15,267 nucleotides of DNA from contig JAAYVT010000622.1 of the NCBI GenBank assembly GCA_012517025.1, positions 1-15,267 on the forward strand, written 5' to 3'. The notes below the pieces were generated by a model. It was given only the letters and a program-made list of their open reading frames with translations, had not been told where the DNA came from and did no database searches. Position numbers and translations under genes: made by a program. Of this stretch, positions 6,841-14,337 are shown one piece after another; position 1 is the first letter of the stretch; each line of letters starts with the position of its first letter. The DNA comes from Phyllobacteriaceae bacterium. GTDB lineage: Bacteria > Pseudomonadota > Alphaproteobacteria > Rhizobiales > Ancalomicrobiaceae.

Positions 6841-8004
6841 TCACTGAGTCAACGTCTTGGCCAGCACCGCCGGCGTCGCCGCCTGCTGCACCACCGACAA
6901 CACCTTCTGGATGCTCGTGGACGGCGCGTTGGCGACGTAGAGGATGTCCTTGTTCTGGACCATCACGCGACGCGCCAGAAAGAAGGAATTGGTGTTGCGC
7001 AGATCCACCCGGTAGACGACGTCGACGACCTGGCGGCCGACCGGAATCGGCCGGTTGGGATCGAGACGCCGCGCCAACTCGGCGCTCTCGGTGCGCAGCA
7101 GGAACACCGCCGACGGATCCGACTGGTAATCGAGCAGGCCGCCCGACTTGGCGACCGCCTCCTCGAGCGTGATGCCGCGCGCGTCGAAGGGAACCACGGC
7201 GTTGCGGCCGGTGGCGCCGAAGGCGGTGAAGGTCTGCGGATCGCGGACCAGGGTCAGGGTGTCGCCCGGCCGCACGTAGATGTTCTCGGCCGGCCGGTCG
7301 AGCAACGCCTGGACCGGTACCGTCGCCGTGCGACCGCCGCGCGACAGACTGACGAAGGTCTCGTGCACCGGCGCGCGCAGCCCACCGGTGGAGGCGATCA
7401 CGTCGAGGATGCGATCGCCGCGCGCCGACAACGGCACCCGGGCGCCGGTGGTGATCTCACCGGTCACCGTCACCGTGTTGGAGATGTTCTTGCTGACCGT
7501 GACCAGCGCCTGCGGCTCGATCGCCTTGCCGTTGAGCGCCTCGACGATCCTCTTCTCGACCACCGGCGTCGCCAGCCCGGCCACCTTCAGCCGCCCGGCG
7601 TAGGGAACCGTGATCGAGCCGTCGCGAGCCACGACCTGCTCCGGAATCACCGCCGACCGCGATCCCGGCGATCCGCTCGCCGACAGCGGCGTCGAGAACA
7701 GGCCGCCGGCGGCGGCTTCCCAAATCGTCACCGACACCGAGTCACCGATGCCGATCGGCGTGTCGGGCGCCGGGCGATGGTCGCCGAACCGCCCCACCAG
7801 CGTGGCATTGGCCCGGCTCGCCAGCACGTCGGCGACCCGGCCGTCGAGGTCCACCACCAGATAGCCTTCGTACCCCGAGGCGTCGGTGGGCGCCGCATCC
7901 GACATCACGTCGGACGCGGAAGGGCCCTGCGCCGGCAGCGACGAACACCCCGCGAGGGCGGTGCAGCCGAGGATGACCAGCATGATCTGCATGGGGATGC
8001 GCAT
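6841..8004 (-). CDS. Outer-membrane polysaccharide export lipoprotein (OPX; CtrA/BexD/KpsD-like)
   Basis: Predicted 387-residue outer-membrane component of an ABC-dependent capsule exporter. It forms the periplasm-spanning ring and outlet that receives polymer from the KpsM/T/E complex. A lipoprotein signal ends in LAGC with acylated C20. The Poly_export domain spans about residues 80-172 (IGIGDSVSVTIWE at 84-96; DGSITVPYAGRLKVAG at 128-143). Two SLBB domains follow, beginning near NTVTVTGEI (176-184) and TFTAFGATGR (258-267). The length matches CtrA/BexD better than the longer KpsD. AAGAGG (minus strand, 8016-8011) lies six bases before the ATG. It is last in the minus-strand order, 183 bases after kpsM, with a strong hairpin between, so its level may be set separately from the inner-membrane parts. 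Confidence 0.92.
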   Translation of the reverse strand: MRIPMQIMLVILGCTALAGCSSLPAQGPSASDVMSDAAPTDASGYEGYLVVDLDGRVADVLASRANATLVGRFGDHRPAPDTPIGIGDSVSVTIWEAAAGGLFSTPLSASGSPGSRSAVIPEQVVARDGSITVPYAGRLKVAGLATPVVEKRIVEALNGKAIEPQALVTVSKNISNTVTVTGEITTGARVPLSARGDRILDVIASTGGLRAPVHETFVSLSRGGRTATVPVQALLDRPAENIYVRPGDTLTLVRDPQTFTAFGATGRNAVVPFDARGITLEEAVAKSGGLLDYQSDPSAVFLLRTESAELARRLDPNRPIPVGRQVVDVVYRVDLRNTNSFFLARRVMVQNKDILYVANAPSTSIQKVLSVVQQAATPAVLAKTLTQ

Positions 8005-8137
8005 GAACTACCTCTTCAGATCCGCACAGGCCACCTGGACGAGAAACCACGAAAGGTCCTGACGGTTGGTTATCACATCGGACACGACGAAAGCGTGGCA
8101 GCGTTGACACACCACCCGCATCGATCGTGCCGCACCG

Positions 8138-8159
8138 GTCCCGGTCCGCCGACCGGGAC
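8138..8159. terminator. Strong hairpin between kpsM-like and OPX genes
   Basis: GTCCCGGTC (8138-8146) and GACCGGGAC (8151-8159) form a perfect 9-bp stem with a 4-nt loop. It is 28 bases past the permease stop in the direction of transcription. No T-run follows on the minus strand, so it may act as an attenuator or as a block to 3' exonucleases rather than a full terminator. Confidence 0.55.
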
Positions 8160-8187
8160 GTCGTTTCGTGCGCGCCTGCGGCCTCGT

Positions 8188-9000
8188 TCACCCGGCCAGG
8201 ATCCGCCCCCGCAGCAGCCGTTCGAGCGCCAGACCGAGGAACAGCGTCGACAGTCCCCAGCCGACGACGTAGCCGCGATCGAGAATCGTCGAACCGTACC
8301 CTTCGTAATAGGTCGACCTCAGCCATTCGACGCATTGGAGCAGCGGAAAATAGGAGAGCGGCACCTGCAATTGCATCGGCAGTGCGTCGGGCACGAAGAT
8401 CACCCCGCAGGAGACCCACATCACCACCAGAACCAGACCGTAGAAGCCCGCCCAGATCGGGATGATGCCGGCGATGATCGCCCCCACCGCCCCGAAGCCG
8501 AGACCGAGCAGCATCGAGGCGAGCAGCGCGTAGCCGGCCTCGACCGGGTCGTTCGGCATGAAGTCGATCCCGAAACTCCAGAAGATCACGCCCACGATGA
8601 TCACCACGAGCATCGCGTTCAGCAACTCGACCACCGCCCGCGCGAAGATGATGTCGGTGATCTTGACGATCGGGTAGCTCAACAACGGCCGGTTGATCAC
8701 GACGCCGAAGGTAATGAAGCGCGACATGTAGGAAAAGCAGATGAACGGCACGATGCCGGTCGCGAACCACAGCGGGATGCTGTCGCCGTAGGGCGCCGTG
8801 CGGCCCATCACGAGATAGATGCCGAGCAGGATCAGGATGTGCGTCAGCGGCCAAGCGATGACGATCAGAAACCCCCAGGCGCTGCCGAAGAATCGCGTGC
8901 GAATGTCGCGAAAGATCAGCGCCATCAGGATCCGTCCCTGCGCCCGCATCAATTCGACGCCGCGCAGCGGCTCCAACCCGTGTTCGCCGGTCACGCTCAT
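8188..9000 (-). CDS. kpsM: Capsular polysaccharide ABC transporter permease (KpsM/CtrC/BexB-like)
   Basis: Predicted 270-residue inner-membrane permease of an ABC-2-type exporter; it forms the channel for lipid-linked capsular polymer. After a short cytoplasmic N-terminus with the family-typical LMALIFRDIRTRFFGSAWGFL (split around residues 25-45) come six hydrophobic segments, roughly at 42-63, 75-95, 116-142, 150-175, 178-200 and 245-262. The final charged tail (LERLLRGRILAG) is typical. Length agrees with CtrC/KpsM (about 260). The ATG at 9000 has GAGGAG seven bases upstream, overlapping the stop of the preceding KpsE-like gene, so expression is coupled. It works with the KpsT-like ATPase encoded at the head of the same operon. 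Confidence 0.92.
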   Translation of the reverse strand: MSVTGEHGLEPLRGVELMRAQGRILMALIFRDIRTRFFGSAWGFLIVIAWPLTHILILLGIYLVMGRTAPYGDSIPLWFATGIVPFICFSYMSRFITFGVVINRPLLSYPIVKITDIIFARAVVELLNAMLVVIIVGVIFWSFGIDFMPNDPVEAGYALLASMLLGLGFGAVGAIIAGIIPIWAGFYGLVLVVMWVSCGVIFVPDALPMQLQVPLSYFPLLQCVEWLRSTYYEGYGSTILDRGYVVGWGLSTLFLGLALERLLRGRILAG

Positions 9001-9011
9001 CGTTCCGCTCC

Positions 9012-10322
9012 TCAAAAGGTGTGGTCCTCGATGGTCGCCACGGTCAGTGCGGCGATGCCCCAGAGGATGATCAGCGCGATCGGAATCAGGATGCCGAGCC
9101 GCAACCGCTGGGGATACCGAGCCTCTTCCGGTACTTCCGGCGGTGCGAACACCGACAGATAGAGATGCTGTTGCTCCGCCCGCTGGCGCGACCGTTCCAG
9201 GGAGCGGCTGGCCAGATCGTAGAGCTTTTCGGCGAACACCCGCTTCAGCTCCAGCTCCTCGTAACGGGCCAGAGTGCCGGCGATGCTCTCCTTGTCGCCG
9301 GTGCTGCCGGTCAACCGTCCCTTCAACTCGGAGATCTGTTTGTCGAGCGCGTCGAGCCGCGTCTTCTGCGCGATCACCGTCGGCGCGTCGGCCGACATCG
9401 CGCGCAGCGAGACGAAATAATCGCTCTCCAGCCGGATCTTCTCCCCCATCGCCTCCAACAGCAGCTGCGAGGCCGAGGCGGTGGCGGTCAGCGGGTTGAT
9501 GTAGCCGACCTTGTCGCGATAGGCCTGCATCTCCTCGAGCGAGCCGCGGACGAGACCCTCGGTTCTGCGCACCTCGGCTTCCGCCGACGCCATCGCGTCC
9601 TCGCGCGCCCGCTGCGACAGCCCGTTGACCAGCTTCTCGCTGGCCGCGACGATCGCGTCGGCGAGTTCCCGGGCGTCGGCGGGGCGGAAGGCGCGGACGG
9701 TCACCGAGACGACGCCGGAGGGGCCGTCGACGTTGGTGCGCACCATGCCCTTCCAATAGTCCTCGAGCTGTTCGCGGGTGGCGTTCGCCGGCAACCGTGC
9801 CCAGAAGTCGGCTTCCGGCCGCCCGTAGATCCGGCGCGGGTCGACCGACGGCCCCAGATCCGCGAAGATCGCGGGGCTTCGGATGTAGTTCGCGACGACG
9901 TAAGCGTTCTGGTTCGCGATCGTCGGGATGCCGGACAACGGCGACGGCGTGACCGTCGTCGGCGGATCGTCTTCGAGCGTCGAGCTGAGCTGCCCGGTCC
10001 GGATGGCGAACCGCGCTTCCGCAGCGTACTGATCCGAGGCCAGGAAGATCAGGTAGAAGAACGACGCCAGCGACGGCAACACCACGAACAAGACGAAGGT
10101 CTGGCCGTAGCTCGGCGGCTTCGGCAGGCGGAACCCACGCGTGCGTGGCTTCGCCCTCTCCGCCGCTCTCGGCGCGTCGCGTTTCAGCATCCGCATCAGC
10201 GCCGTCAGCGGCTTCGCCAACGCGAGCGGCCGCGACGCGGCGACCCGCGCCTCGAAGGACGTCGCCGTCGTCGTCTCGCTCGACCGTTCGATCGTCGTCT
10301 TCACGTCTTCCCGTGTCGCCAT
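9012..10322 (-). CDS. kpsE: Capsule export inner-membrane adaptor, KpsE/CtrB-like (second copy)
   Basis: Predicted 436-residue polysaccharide co-polymerase of the KpsE/CtrB/BexC type, anchored in the inner membrane. It spans the periplasm to connect the ABC transporter with the OPX outlet. A basic cytoplasmic N-terminus of about 73 residues is longer than usual. It is followed by TM1 (74-94), the family signature SDQYAAEARFAIRTG (96-110), a large periplasmic part with heptad-like coiled-coil helices (about 230-385) and TM2 near the C-terminus (407-430). It shares layout and several stretches with the gene just upstream (SDQY-x-x-E-x-RF; YWxGM; VRAF), so the two are tandem paralogues. The ATG follows a GAGG eight bases upstream. 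The stop overlaps the permease ribosome site. Confidence 0.9.
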   Translation of the reverse strand: MATREDVKTTIERSSETTTATSFEARVAASRPLALAKPLTALMRMLKRDAPRAAERAKPRTRGFRLPKPPSYGQTFVLFVVLPSLASFFYLIFLASDQYAAEARFAIRTGQLSSTLEDDPPTTVTPSPLSGIPTIANQNAYVVANYIRSPAIFADLGPSVDPRRIYGRPEADFWARLPANATREQLEDYWKGMVRTNVDGPSGVVSVTVRAFRPADARELADAIVAASEKLVNGLSQRAREDAMASAEAEVRRTEGLVRGSLEEMQAYRDKVGYINPLTATASASQLLLEAMGEKIRLESDYFVSLRAMSADAPTVIAQKTRLDALDKQISELKGRLTGSTGDKESIAGTLARYEELELKRVFAEKLYDLASRSLERSRQRAEQQHLYLSVFAPPEVPEEARYPQRLRLGILIPIALIILWGIAALTVATIEDHTF

Positions 10323-10367
10323 TTCGCAAACCTCGACGTCTCGCCGCGGCGGCGGCCCGATCGGCGT

Positions 10368-10383
10368 TCGGCGGAACCGCCGA
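10368..10383. terminator. Short perfect inverted repeat between the two KpsE-like genes
   Basis: TCGGCGG (10368-10374) and CCGCCGA (10377-10383) are separated by only AA, so a folded RNA would use a 5-bp stem with a larger loop. It sits in a 110-bp spacer inside an otherwise tightly packed operon. It may be a transcript-processing or pausing site, or a regulator site; no T-run follows on the minus strand. Confidence 0.3.
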
Positions 10384-10432
10384 CGAAAATTCGACCGCGG
10401 CGTCCACCTCGCTCGCCGACGGTCCTCGCCCC

Positions 10433-11701
10433 TCAGGCCATGTTGTTGCGAACCGCGGTGGCGAGACCGATCAGCACGCCCCAGGTCACCAGGGAGCCGA
10501 CGAGAACCACCAGGGGATAGAGGACGCGCCGCGGCAGACGGGGCTCCTGCGGCGCGACCGGTTCGACGAACACGTTCAAATACATCATCTTCCGTTCCGC
10601 CACGAGGCGCGAGACCTCGAGCGCGCTCGCCGCGCCGGTGTAGAGGCGCTCGGCGATCTGACGCTCGAGATCGAGCGTCGAGAAGCGGCTCATCGCCTGC
10701 GACAGCGACCGGCCCTGATCGCTGCCCGTCGACGTCAATTGCGCCTCCAGCTCGGCGATCTGTGCCCGGGTCGTCTCGATCCGAGTGCGGAACGCCCGCA
10801 TCTGCGGCGCCGATTCGCTCACCACGCGCAAGCTGCTGTCGTATTCCTTCTGCATCTGCAGCAGCGACCCCTTGAGCCCGGTGATCAGCAACGTCATCGC
10901 GTCGCCGCTCTTGCCGGCGTCGAGGACGCCCTCTTCGTTCCGTGCCTTCTCGAGCGCGCCGCGCGCGGCGGCGAGGCGCTGCGAGGCGGTCTGCAGTTCG
11001 CGTTCGGCGGCCCGCACCGCGTCGCCGTTCATCCGATCGTTGAGCTCGTTGATCAGCTCCTCGCAGACCTTCAGGATCGCGCGGGAGATGTTGACGCCGT
11101 CCGTCGCCGAGAAGGCGCGCACCTGCAGGTCGACGATCCCGGACGGCATCCCGATCGAGACTTTGCTCATGCCCTCCCAGTACCGGACGAACTGTTCGAT
11201 CGGCTCGCTCGGGTCGAAACGTGCCGCGAAATCCGTCTCCGGACGGGAATAGAGCTCACGCAGGCCGACCCGTTGCTCCAGCTTCTCCACCGCCGCGCGG
11301 GTGTGGATGTAGTTGGTCACGATCTGGGTGTCCTGGACGATCGCCATCGCCGGCACCCCGGAGAACTTGCCGAGATTGTCCGGGTTCGGGATTTCCCCGC
11401 CCATCACGGTGAACCGGGTTTCCACCACGTATTGGTCTGAGGCGATGATCCCGAAATAGATCGAGGCGGCCAACACCGGCACCGCGACCAGGACGACGAA
11501 GGCCCCCCAGGTCAGAAACGTCATCAGCCGCGCGCCGCGGCGCGCGCCGAAGCCGCCGGCCGCCATGGCGTTGCGGCTGCGGGTCGAGAAGCGGGCCTTG
11601 CGGGCGGCGTCGGAGAGCGCCTGCGACAGCTTTTTGGCGCGATCCAGCGCCGTTTCCGACCCCAACCGGGATTCGTCGTCGAAATCGATTCGTCCGGTCA
11701 T
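10433..11701 (-). CDS. kpsE: Capsule export inner-membrane adaptor, KpsE/CtrB-like (first copy)
   Basis: Predicted 422-residue inner-membrane, periplasm-spanning adaptor of the KpsE/CtrB/BexC type. A charged cytoplasmic N-terminus (1-60) precedes TM1 (61-85), the signature SDQYVVETRFTVMGG (88-102), a conserved YWEGMSKVSI block (near residue 180), long helical/coiled-coil segments (about 215-375) and TM2 (394-416) with a short tail. It begins seven bases after the stop of the kpsT-like gene, and GTGAGG overlapping that stop is a likely ribosome site. It is the first of two related adaptors, followed after 110 bases by the second. The two are clearly diverged, so this is not a recent duplication. 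They may form a hetero-oligomer or serve two polymers; which is unknown. Confidence 0.9.
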   Translation of the reverse strand: MTGRIDFDDESRLGSETALDRAKKLSQALSDAARKARFSTRSRNAMAAGGFGARRGARLMTFLTWGAFVVLVAVPVLAASIYFGIIASDQYVVETRFTVMGGEIPNPDNLGKFSGVPAMAIVQDTQIVTNYIHTRAAVEKLEQRVGLRELYSRPETDFAARFDPSEPIEQFVRYWEGMSKVSIGMPSGIVDLQVRAFSATDGVNISRAILKVCEELINELNDRMNGDAVRAAERELQTASQRLAAARGALEKARNEEGVLDAGKSGDAMTLLITGLKGSLLQMQKEYDSSLRVVSESAPQMRAFRTRIETTRAQIAELEAQLTSTGSDQGRSLSQAMSRFSTLDLERQIAERLYTGAASALEVSRLVAERKMMYLNVFVEPVAPQEPRLPRRVLYPLVVLVGSLVTWGVLIGLATAVRNNMA

Positions 11702-11708
11702 CGCGGCC

Positions 11709-12362
11709 TCACCGGTTCAAGCGATTGTAGGCGTCGATGGCCTGTTCGACGGACGAAAACTGCAGGAGCTGACCATCGATGAGAACCATCCCCTGATCAC
11801 AGTAGTCGCGGATCGTGTCGGCCGAATGCGACACCACGATGAGATCGGCGTTGCTGCGACGCCGATCGAACGCATTCCTGCAGCGTGCCTGGAACCGTGC
11901 GTCTCCCACCGCGGTGATCTCGTCGATGAGGTAACAATCGAACTCGATCGCCATCGACAGCGCGAACGCGAGCCGGGCCTGCATACCGGAAGAATACGTC
12001 TTCACCGGGGCATCGATGTAGTCGCCGAGCTCGGAGAAGTCCTCGACGAAATCGAGCACCTTGCGGGGGTCCTCGCCGTAGATGCGGGCGACGAACTTGA
12101 CGTTCTCCCGCCCGGTCATCAGGGGATGGAAGCCGCCGGAGAACCCCAGCGGCCACGACACCCGCACCGATCGCCGGATGCGCCCCGAGTTCGGCAGTTC
12201 TGTCCCGGCGATCAGACGCATCGTCGTCGATTTGCCGGCTCCGTTGACGCCGAGGAGACCATAGGATCGCCCACTCTGAAACATCGCGGAGACGTGATCG
12301 AGAACGATCTTCGTGTGTCCCTCGGTTCGATAGAACTTGAACACCTTGTCGAGTTGTATCAT
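11709..12362 (-). CDS. kpsT: Capsular polysaccharide ABC transporter ATP-binding protein (KpsT/CtrD/BexA-like)
   Basis: Predicted 217-residue ATPase that powers capsule export with the KpsM-like permease. It shows Walker A GVNGAGKST (38-46), the KpsT-typical SWPLGFSGGFHPLMTGREN block (69-87), the ABC signature YSSGM (123-127), Walker B CYLIDE (143-148, catalytic E148), the D-loop VGDARF and the switch histidine H179 (VVSHS). Length is exactly that of the family. The ATG at 12362 is supported by the conserved MIxLxxVxKxY beginning, although the closest Shine-Dalgarno-like AGGGAT is about 16 bases upstream. It heads the operon kpsT-kpsE-kpsE-kpsM-OPX. In the Neisseria and Haemophilus loci the order is the reverse, with the ATPase last. 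It is divergent from the double glycosyltransferase gene. Confidence 0.94.
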   Translation of the reverse strand: MIQLDKVFKFYRTEGHTKIVLDHVSAMFQSGRSYGLLGVNGAGKSTTMRLIAGTELPNSGRIRRSVRVSWPLGFSGGFHPLMTGRENVKFVARIYGEDPRKVLDFVEDFSELGDYIDAPVKTYSSGMQARLAFALSMAIEFDCYLIDEITAVGDARFQARCRNAFDRRRSNADLIVVSHSADTIRDYCDQGMVLIDGQLLQFSSVEQAIDAYNRLNR

Positions 12363-12389
12363 GAGGAGACGGTTCGATCCCTGTGGACG

Positions 12390-12413
12390 AAAAAACGGCG
12401 GCCCTGCTTGCCG
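12390..12413 (-). promoter_or_regulatory. Small GC stem followed by six T in the kpsT leader
   Basis: Read on the minus strand, CGGC (12413-12410) pairs with GCCG (12399-12396), and a run of six T (12395-12390) follows at once. The position is 28 bases before the kpsT start. The stem is only four base pairs, so an attenuator is a weak possibility. Confidence 0.2.
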
Positions 12414-12466
12414 GAAGCGCGAAACCGACTTGGGTGGACGCCCCGTACGACCAGAGCCGCCGAGCT

Positions 12467-12496
12467 TTTTTACCATGGTCGTTCCGACCCGCTCAA
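12467..12496 (-). promoter_or_regulatory. Candidate promoter of the capsule export operon
   Basis: On the minus strand TTGAGC (12496-12491) and TAAAAA (12472-12467) are 18 bases apart and match four of six bases of each sigma-70 box. The T-run on the plus strand here is the most AT-rich stretch of this divergent region. Between the boxes lies an inverted repeat, GGTCG/CGACC (12477-12481 with 12485-12489). The upstream repeat GGTTGAG occurs twice (at 12492-12498 and 12507-12513). Confidence 0.35.
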
Positions 12497-12548
12497 CCAT
12501 TCTTTCCTCAACCGTGCCCCAGCCGGACGACGCCGATCGGGAGTTGCG

Positions 12549-14327
12549 ATGCCCTTCGATTTCCGCCGTGCCCTGATGCGTGTCGTCGCGCCCGTCGAAC
12601 GTCTGTTGCGCCGTCGCCGTCGTCCCTGGAAGTTGGCGCGCGCGTCCTTCGATCACGCCGTCTGGCTCGCGCGCCGCGACGCCGACGACACCCCGCTGTC
12701 GACACCGCCGATCTCGCTGATCGTGCCGGTCTACGACACCCCGACCCGCTATCTCGACGAGCTGGTGGCTTCGGTGCGCGGCCAGCGCCCCGGCTCTTGG
12801 CGGCTGATCCTCAGCGACGACGGCTCGAAGTCGGAGGCGACCCGCGCCTGGCTCGACGCGCACGCCGCCGACGCCGATCTCACCATCGTCCGCAACCCGG
12901 TCAACGGCGGCATCGTCGCCGCCACCAACGCCGGCATCGCCGTGGCGACCACCCCGTGGATCGGCTTCCTCGATCACGACGACGCCCTCGCCCCGTACGC
13001 GCTCGACCGCGTCGTCCGCGCCCTGGACGCTCACCCGGAGTGCCGGTTCCTCTACACCGACGAGGTGGTCGCCGACGATCGGCTGCGCCCCCTCGACCTG
13101 TTCCTGAAGCCGGCCTTCGACCCGGTGCTGCTCGCCGGGGTCAACTACGTCAACCACCTCTCGCTCTACCGCCGCGACCGGCTGCTGGAGATCGGGGCGT
13201 TGCGCCCGGGTTTCGACGGCTCGCAGGACTACGACCTGCTGCTGCGCTACACCGCCGGTCTCGGCCCCGGCGAGTGCCTGCATCTGCCCTACCCGGCCTA
13301 TCTGTGGCGCCGCGACGGCGCCTCCTTCTCGGCCCGCCACCTCGATCGCGCCACCGCCGCGGCGCGCCGCGCCCTCGCCGAGGCCCATCGCCGCCCCCAT
13401 CGCGAGGTCGAGGTCGAGGGCGCCGTCAATCCCGACCTGCACCGCGTCCGCTTCGATCTCGACCGCGACGAATGGCCACTCGTTTCGGTGGTCATCCCAA
13501 ACCGAGACGCCTTCGAATTGATCTCACAGGTGCTCGAAGGGCTGATCGAGAAGACCGACTATCCCTCGCTGGAGATCGTCGTCTCCGACAACGGCACCAC
13601 CGATCCCCGCGTCCTCGCGCTCTACGAGAGCCGCGCCGCCGGTCCGGTGCCGTTCCGCGCCGAGATCCACCCCGAGCCGTTCAACTTCTCGCGCTCGACC
13701 AACCGCGGCATCGCCCTTTCGAAGGGCTCCCTGATCCTCCTGCTCAACAACGACATCGAGGTGCTCGAGCCGAATTGGCTGAAGGAGATGGTGTCCTGCT
13801 TCGATTGGCCGGACACGGCGATCGTCGGCGCCAAGCTGCTCTACCCGGACCGCCGCATCCAGCACGCCGGCGTCATCGCCGGCTTCGGTGGTCTCGCCGG
13901 CCACTGGTACATCGGCCAGCACGAGAACTTCCCCGGCCCGATGGGTCGCCTGTGGGTGCGGCAGTCGATGTCGGTGGTCACCGGCGCCTGCATGCTGGTG
14001 TCGCGCGCCGCCTTCGACCGGGTCGGTCTGCTCGACGAGAAGGACTTCGCCATCGCCTACAACGACGTCGATCTCTGCCTACGCGCCGTCGCCGCCGGGA
14101 TGCGGGTGGTGTGGACGCCCTTCGCCACCCTGATCCACCACGAATCGGCCTCGCGCGGCAGCGACGAGACCCCCGCCAACATCGAGCGTTTCCGCCGCGA
14201 GCAGGCCAACCTGCGCCGGCACCATGCCACCGACCGCTACGAGGACCGCGCCCTCAATCCCTGGTATTCGAAGGGCACCTCGACGCCGGCGCCGATCGGC
14301 GTCGACCATCTCCCCGAGGCGCGTTGA
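12549..14327 (+). CDS. Glycosyltransferase with two GT2 (GT-A) domains
   Basis: Predicted 592-residue cytoplasmic glycosyltransferase. After a basic N-terminal segment (1-50), the first GT-A domain (about 53-265) starts with ISLIVPVYDTP. It shows LSDDGS (88-93), the metal-binding DHDD (142-145) and a SQDYDL acceptor motif (225-230). The second GT-A domain (about 309-535) starts with LVSVVIPNRD. It shows VSDNGT (345-350), NNDIEV (400-405, taking the place of DXD), a YNDVDLC motif (504-510) and the end block HHESASRG. Such two-domain enzymes can add alternating sugars and act as polymer synthases or as rhamnan/O-chain type transferases. The ATG at 12549 is supported by GGGAG five bases upstream. 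The gene is divergent from kpsT (186-bp spacer), so it probably makes part of the exported glycan. The sugar specificity is unknown. Its stop codon lies inside the palindrome of the following repeat array. Confidence 0.9.
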   Translation: MPFDFRRALMRVVAPVERLLRRRRRPWKLARASFDHAVWLARRDADDTPLSTPPISLIVPVYDTPTRYLDELVASVRGQRPGSWRLILSDDGSKSEATRAWLDAHAADADLTIVRNPVNGGIVAATNAGIAVATTPWIGFLDHDDALAPYALDRVVRALDAHPECRFLYTDEVVADDRLRPLDLFLKPAFDPVLLAGVNYVNHLSLYRRDRLLEIGALRPGFDGSQDYDLLLRYTAGLGPGECLHLPYPAYLWRRDGASFSARHLDRATAAARRALAEAHRRPHREVEVEGAVNPDLHRVRFDLDRDEWPLVSVVIPNRDAFELISQVLEGLIEKTDYPSLEIVVSDNGTTDPRVLALYESRAAGPVPFRAEIHPEPFNFSRSTNRGIALSKGSLILLLNNDIEVLEPNWLKEMVSCFDWPDTAIVGAKLLYPDRRIQHAGVIAGFGGLAGHWYIGQHENFPGPMGRLWVRQSMSVVTGACMLVSRAAFDRVGLLDEKDFAIAYNDVDLCLRAVAAGMRVVWTPFATLIHHESASRGSDETPANIERFRREQANLRRHHATDRYEDRALNPWYSKGTSTPAPIGVDHLPEAR

Positions 14328-14337
14328 ACGCGCCTCG
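14315..14337. terminator. Hairpin with the glycosyltransferase stop codon in its loop
   Basis: CGAGGCGCG (14315-14323) and CGCGCCTCG (14329-14337) make a perfect 9-bp stem around TTGAA, which contains the TGA stop at 14325-14327. It is the first palindrome of the 32-bp tandem array. It would work as a terminator or 3'-end stabiliser for both convergent genes; no T-run follows. Confidence 0.5.

Noticed and set aside
8104..8109. TTGACA on the plus strand as a promoter -35 box
   Set aside because: No -10 box lies at the right distance, and a plus-strand transcript would run antisense into the export genes.
6565..9162. Very long plus-strand open frame over the capsule export genes
   Set aside because: It is antisense to three clear genes. 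Its product is His/Arg/Gln-rich low-complexity sequence with no domain, as expected from the opposite strand of GC-rich coding DNA.
12466..12471. Six-T run as the end of a plus-strand terminator
   Set aside because: No inverted repeat precedes it on the plus strand; it fits better as part of an AT-rich promoter element on the minus strand.
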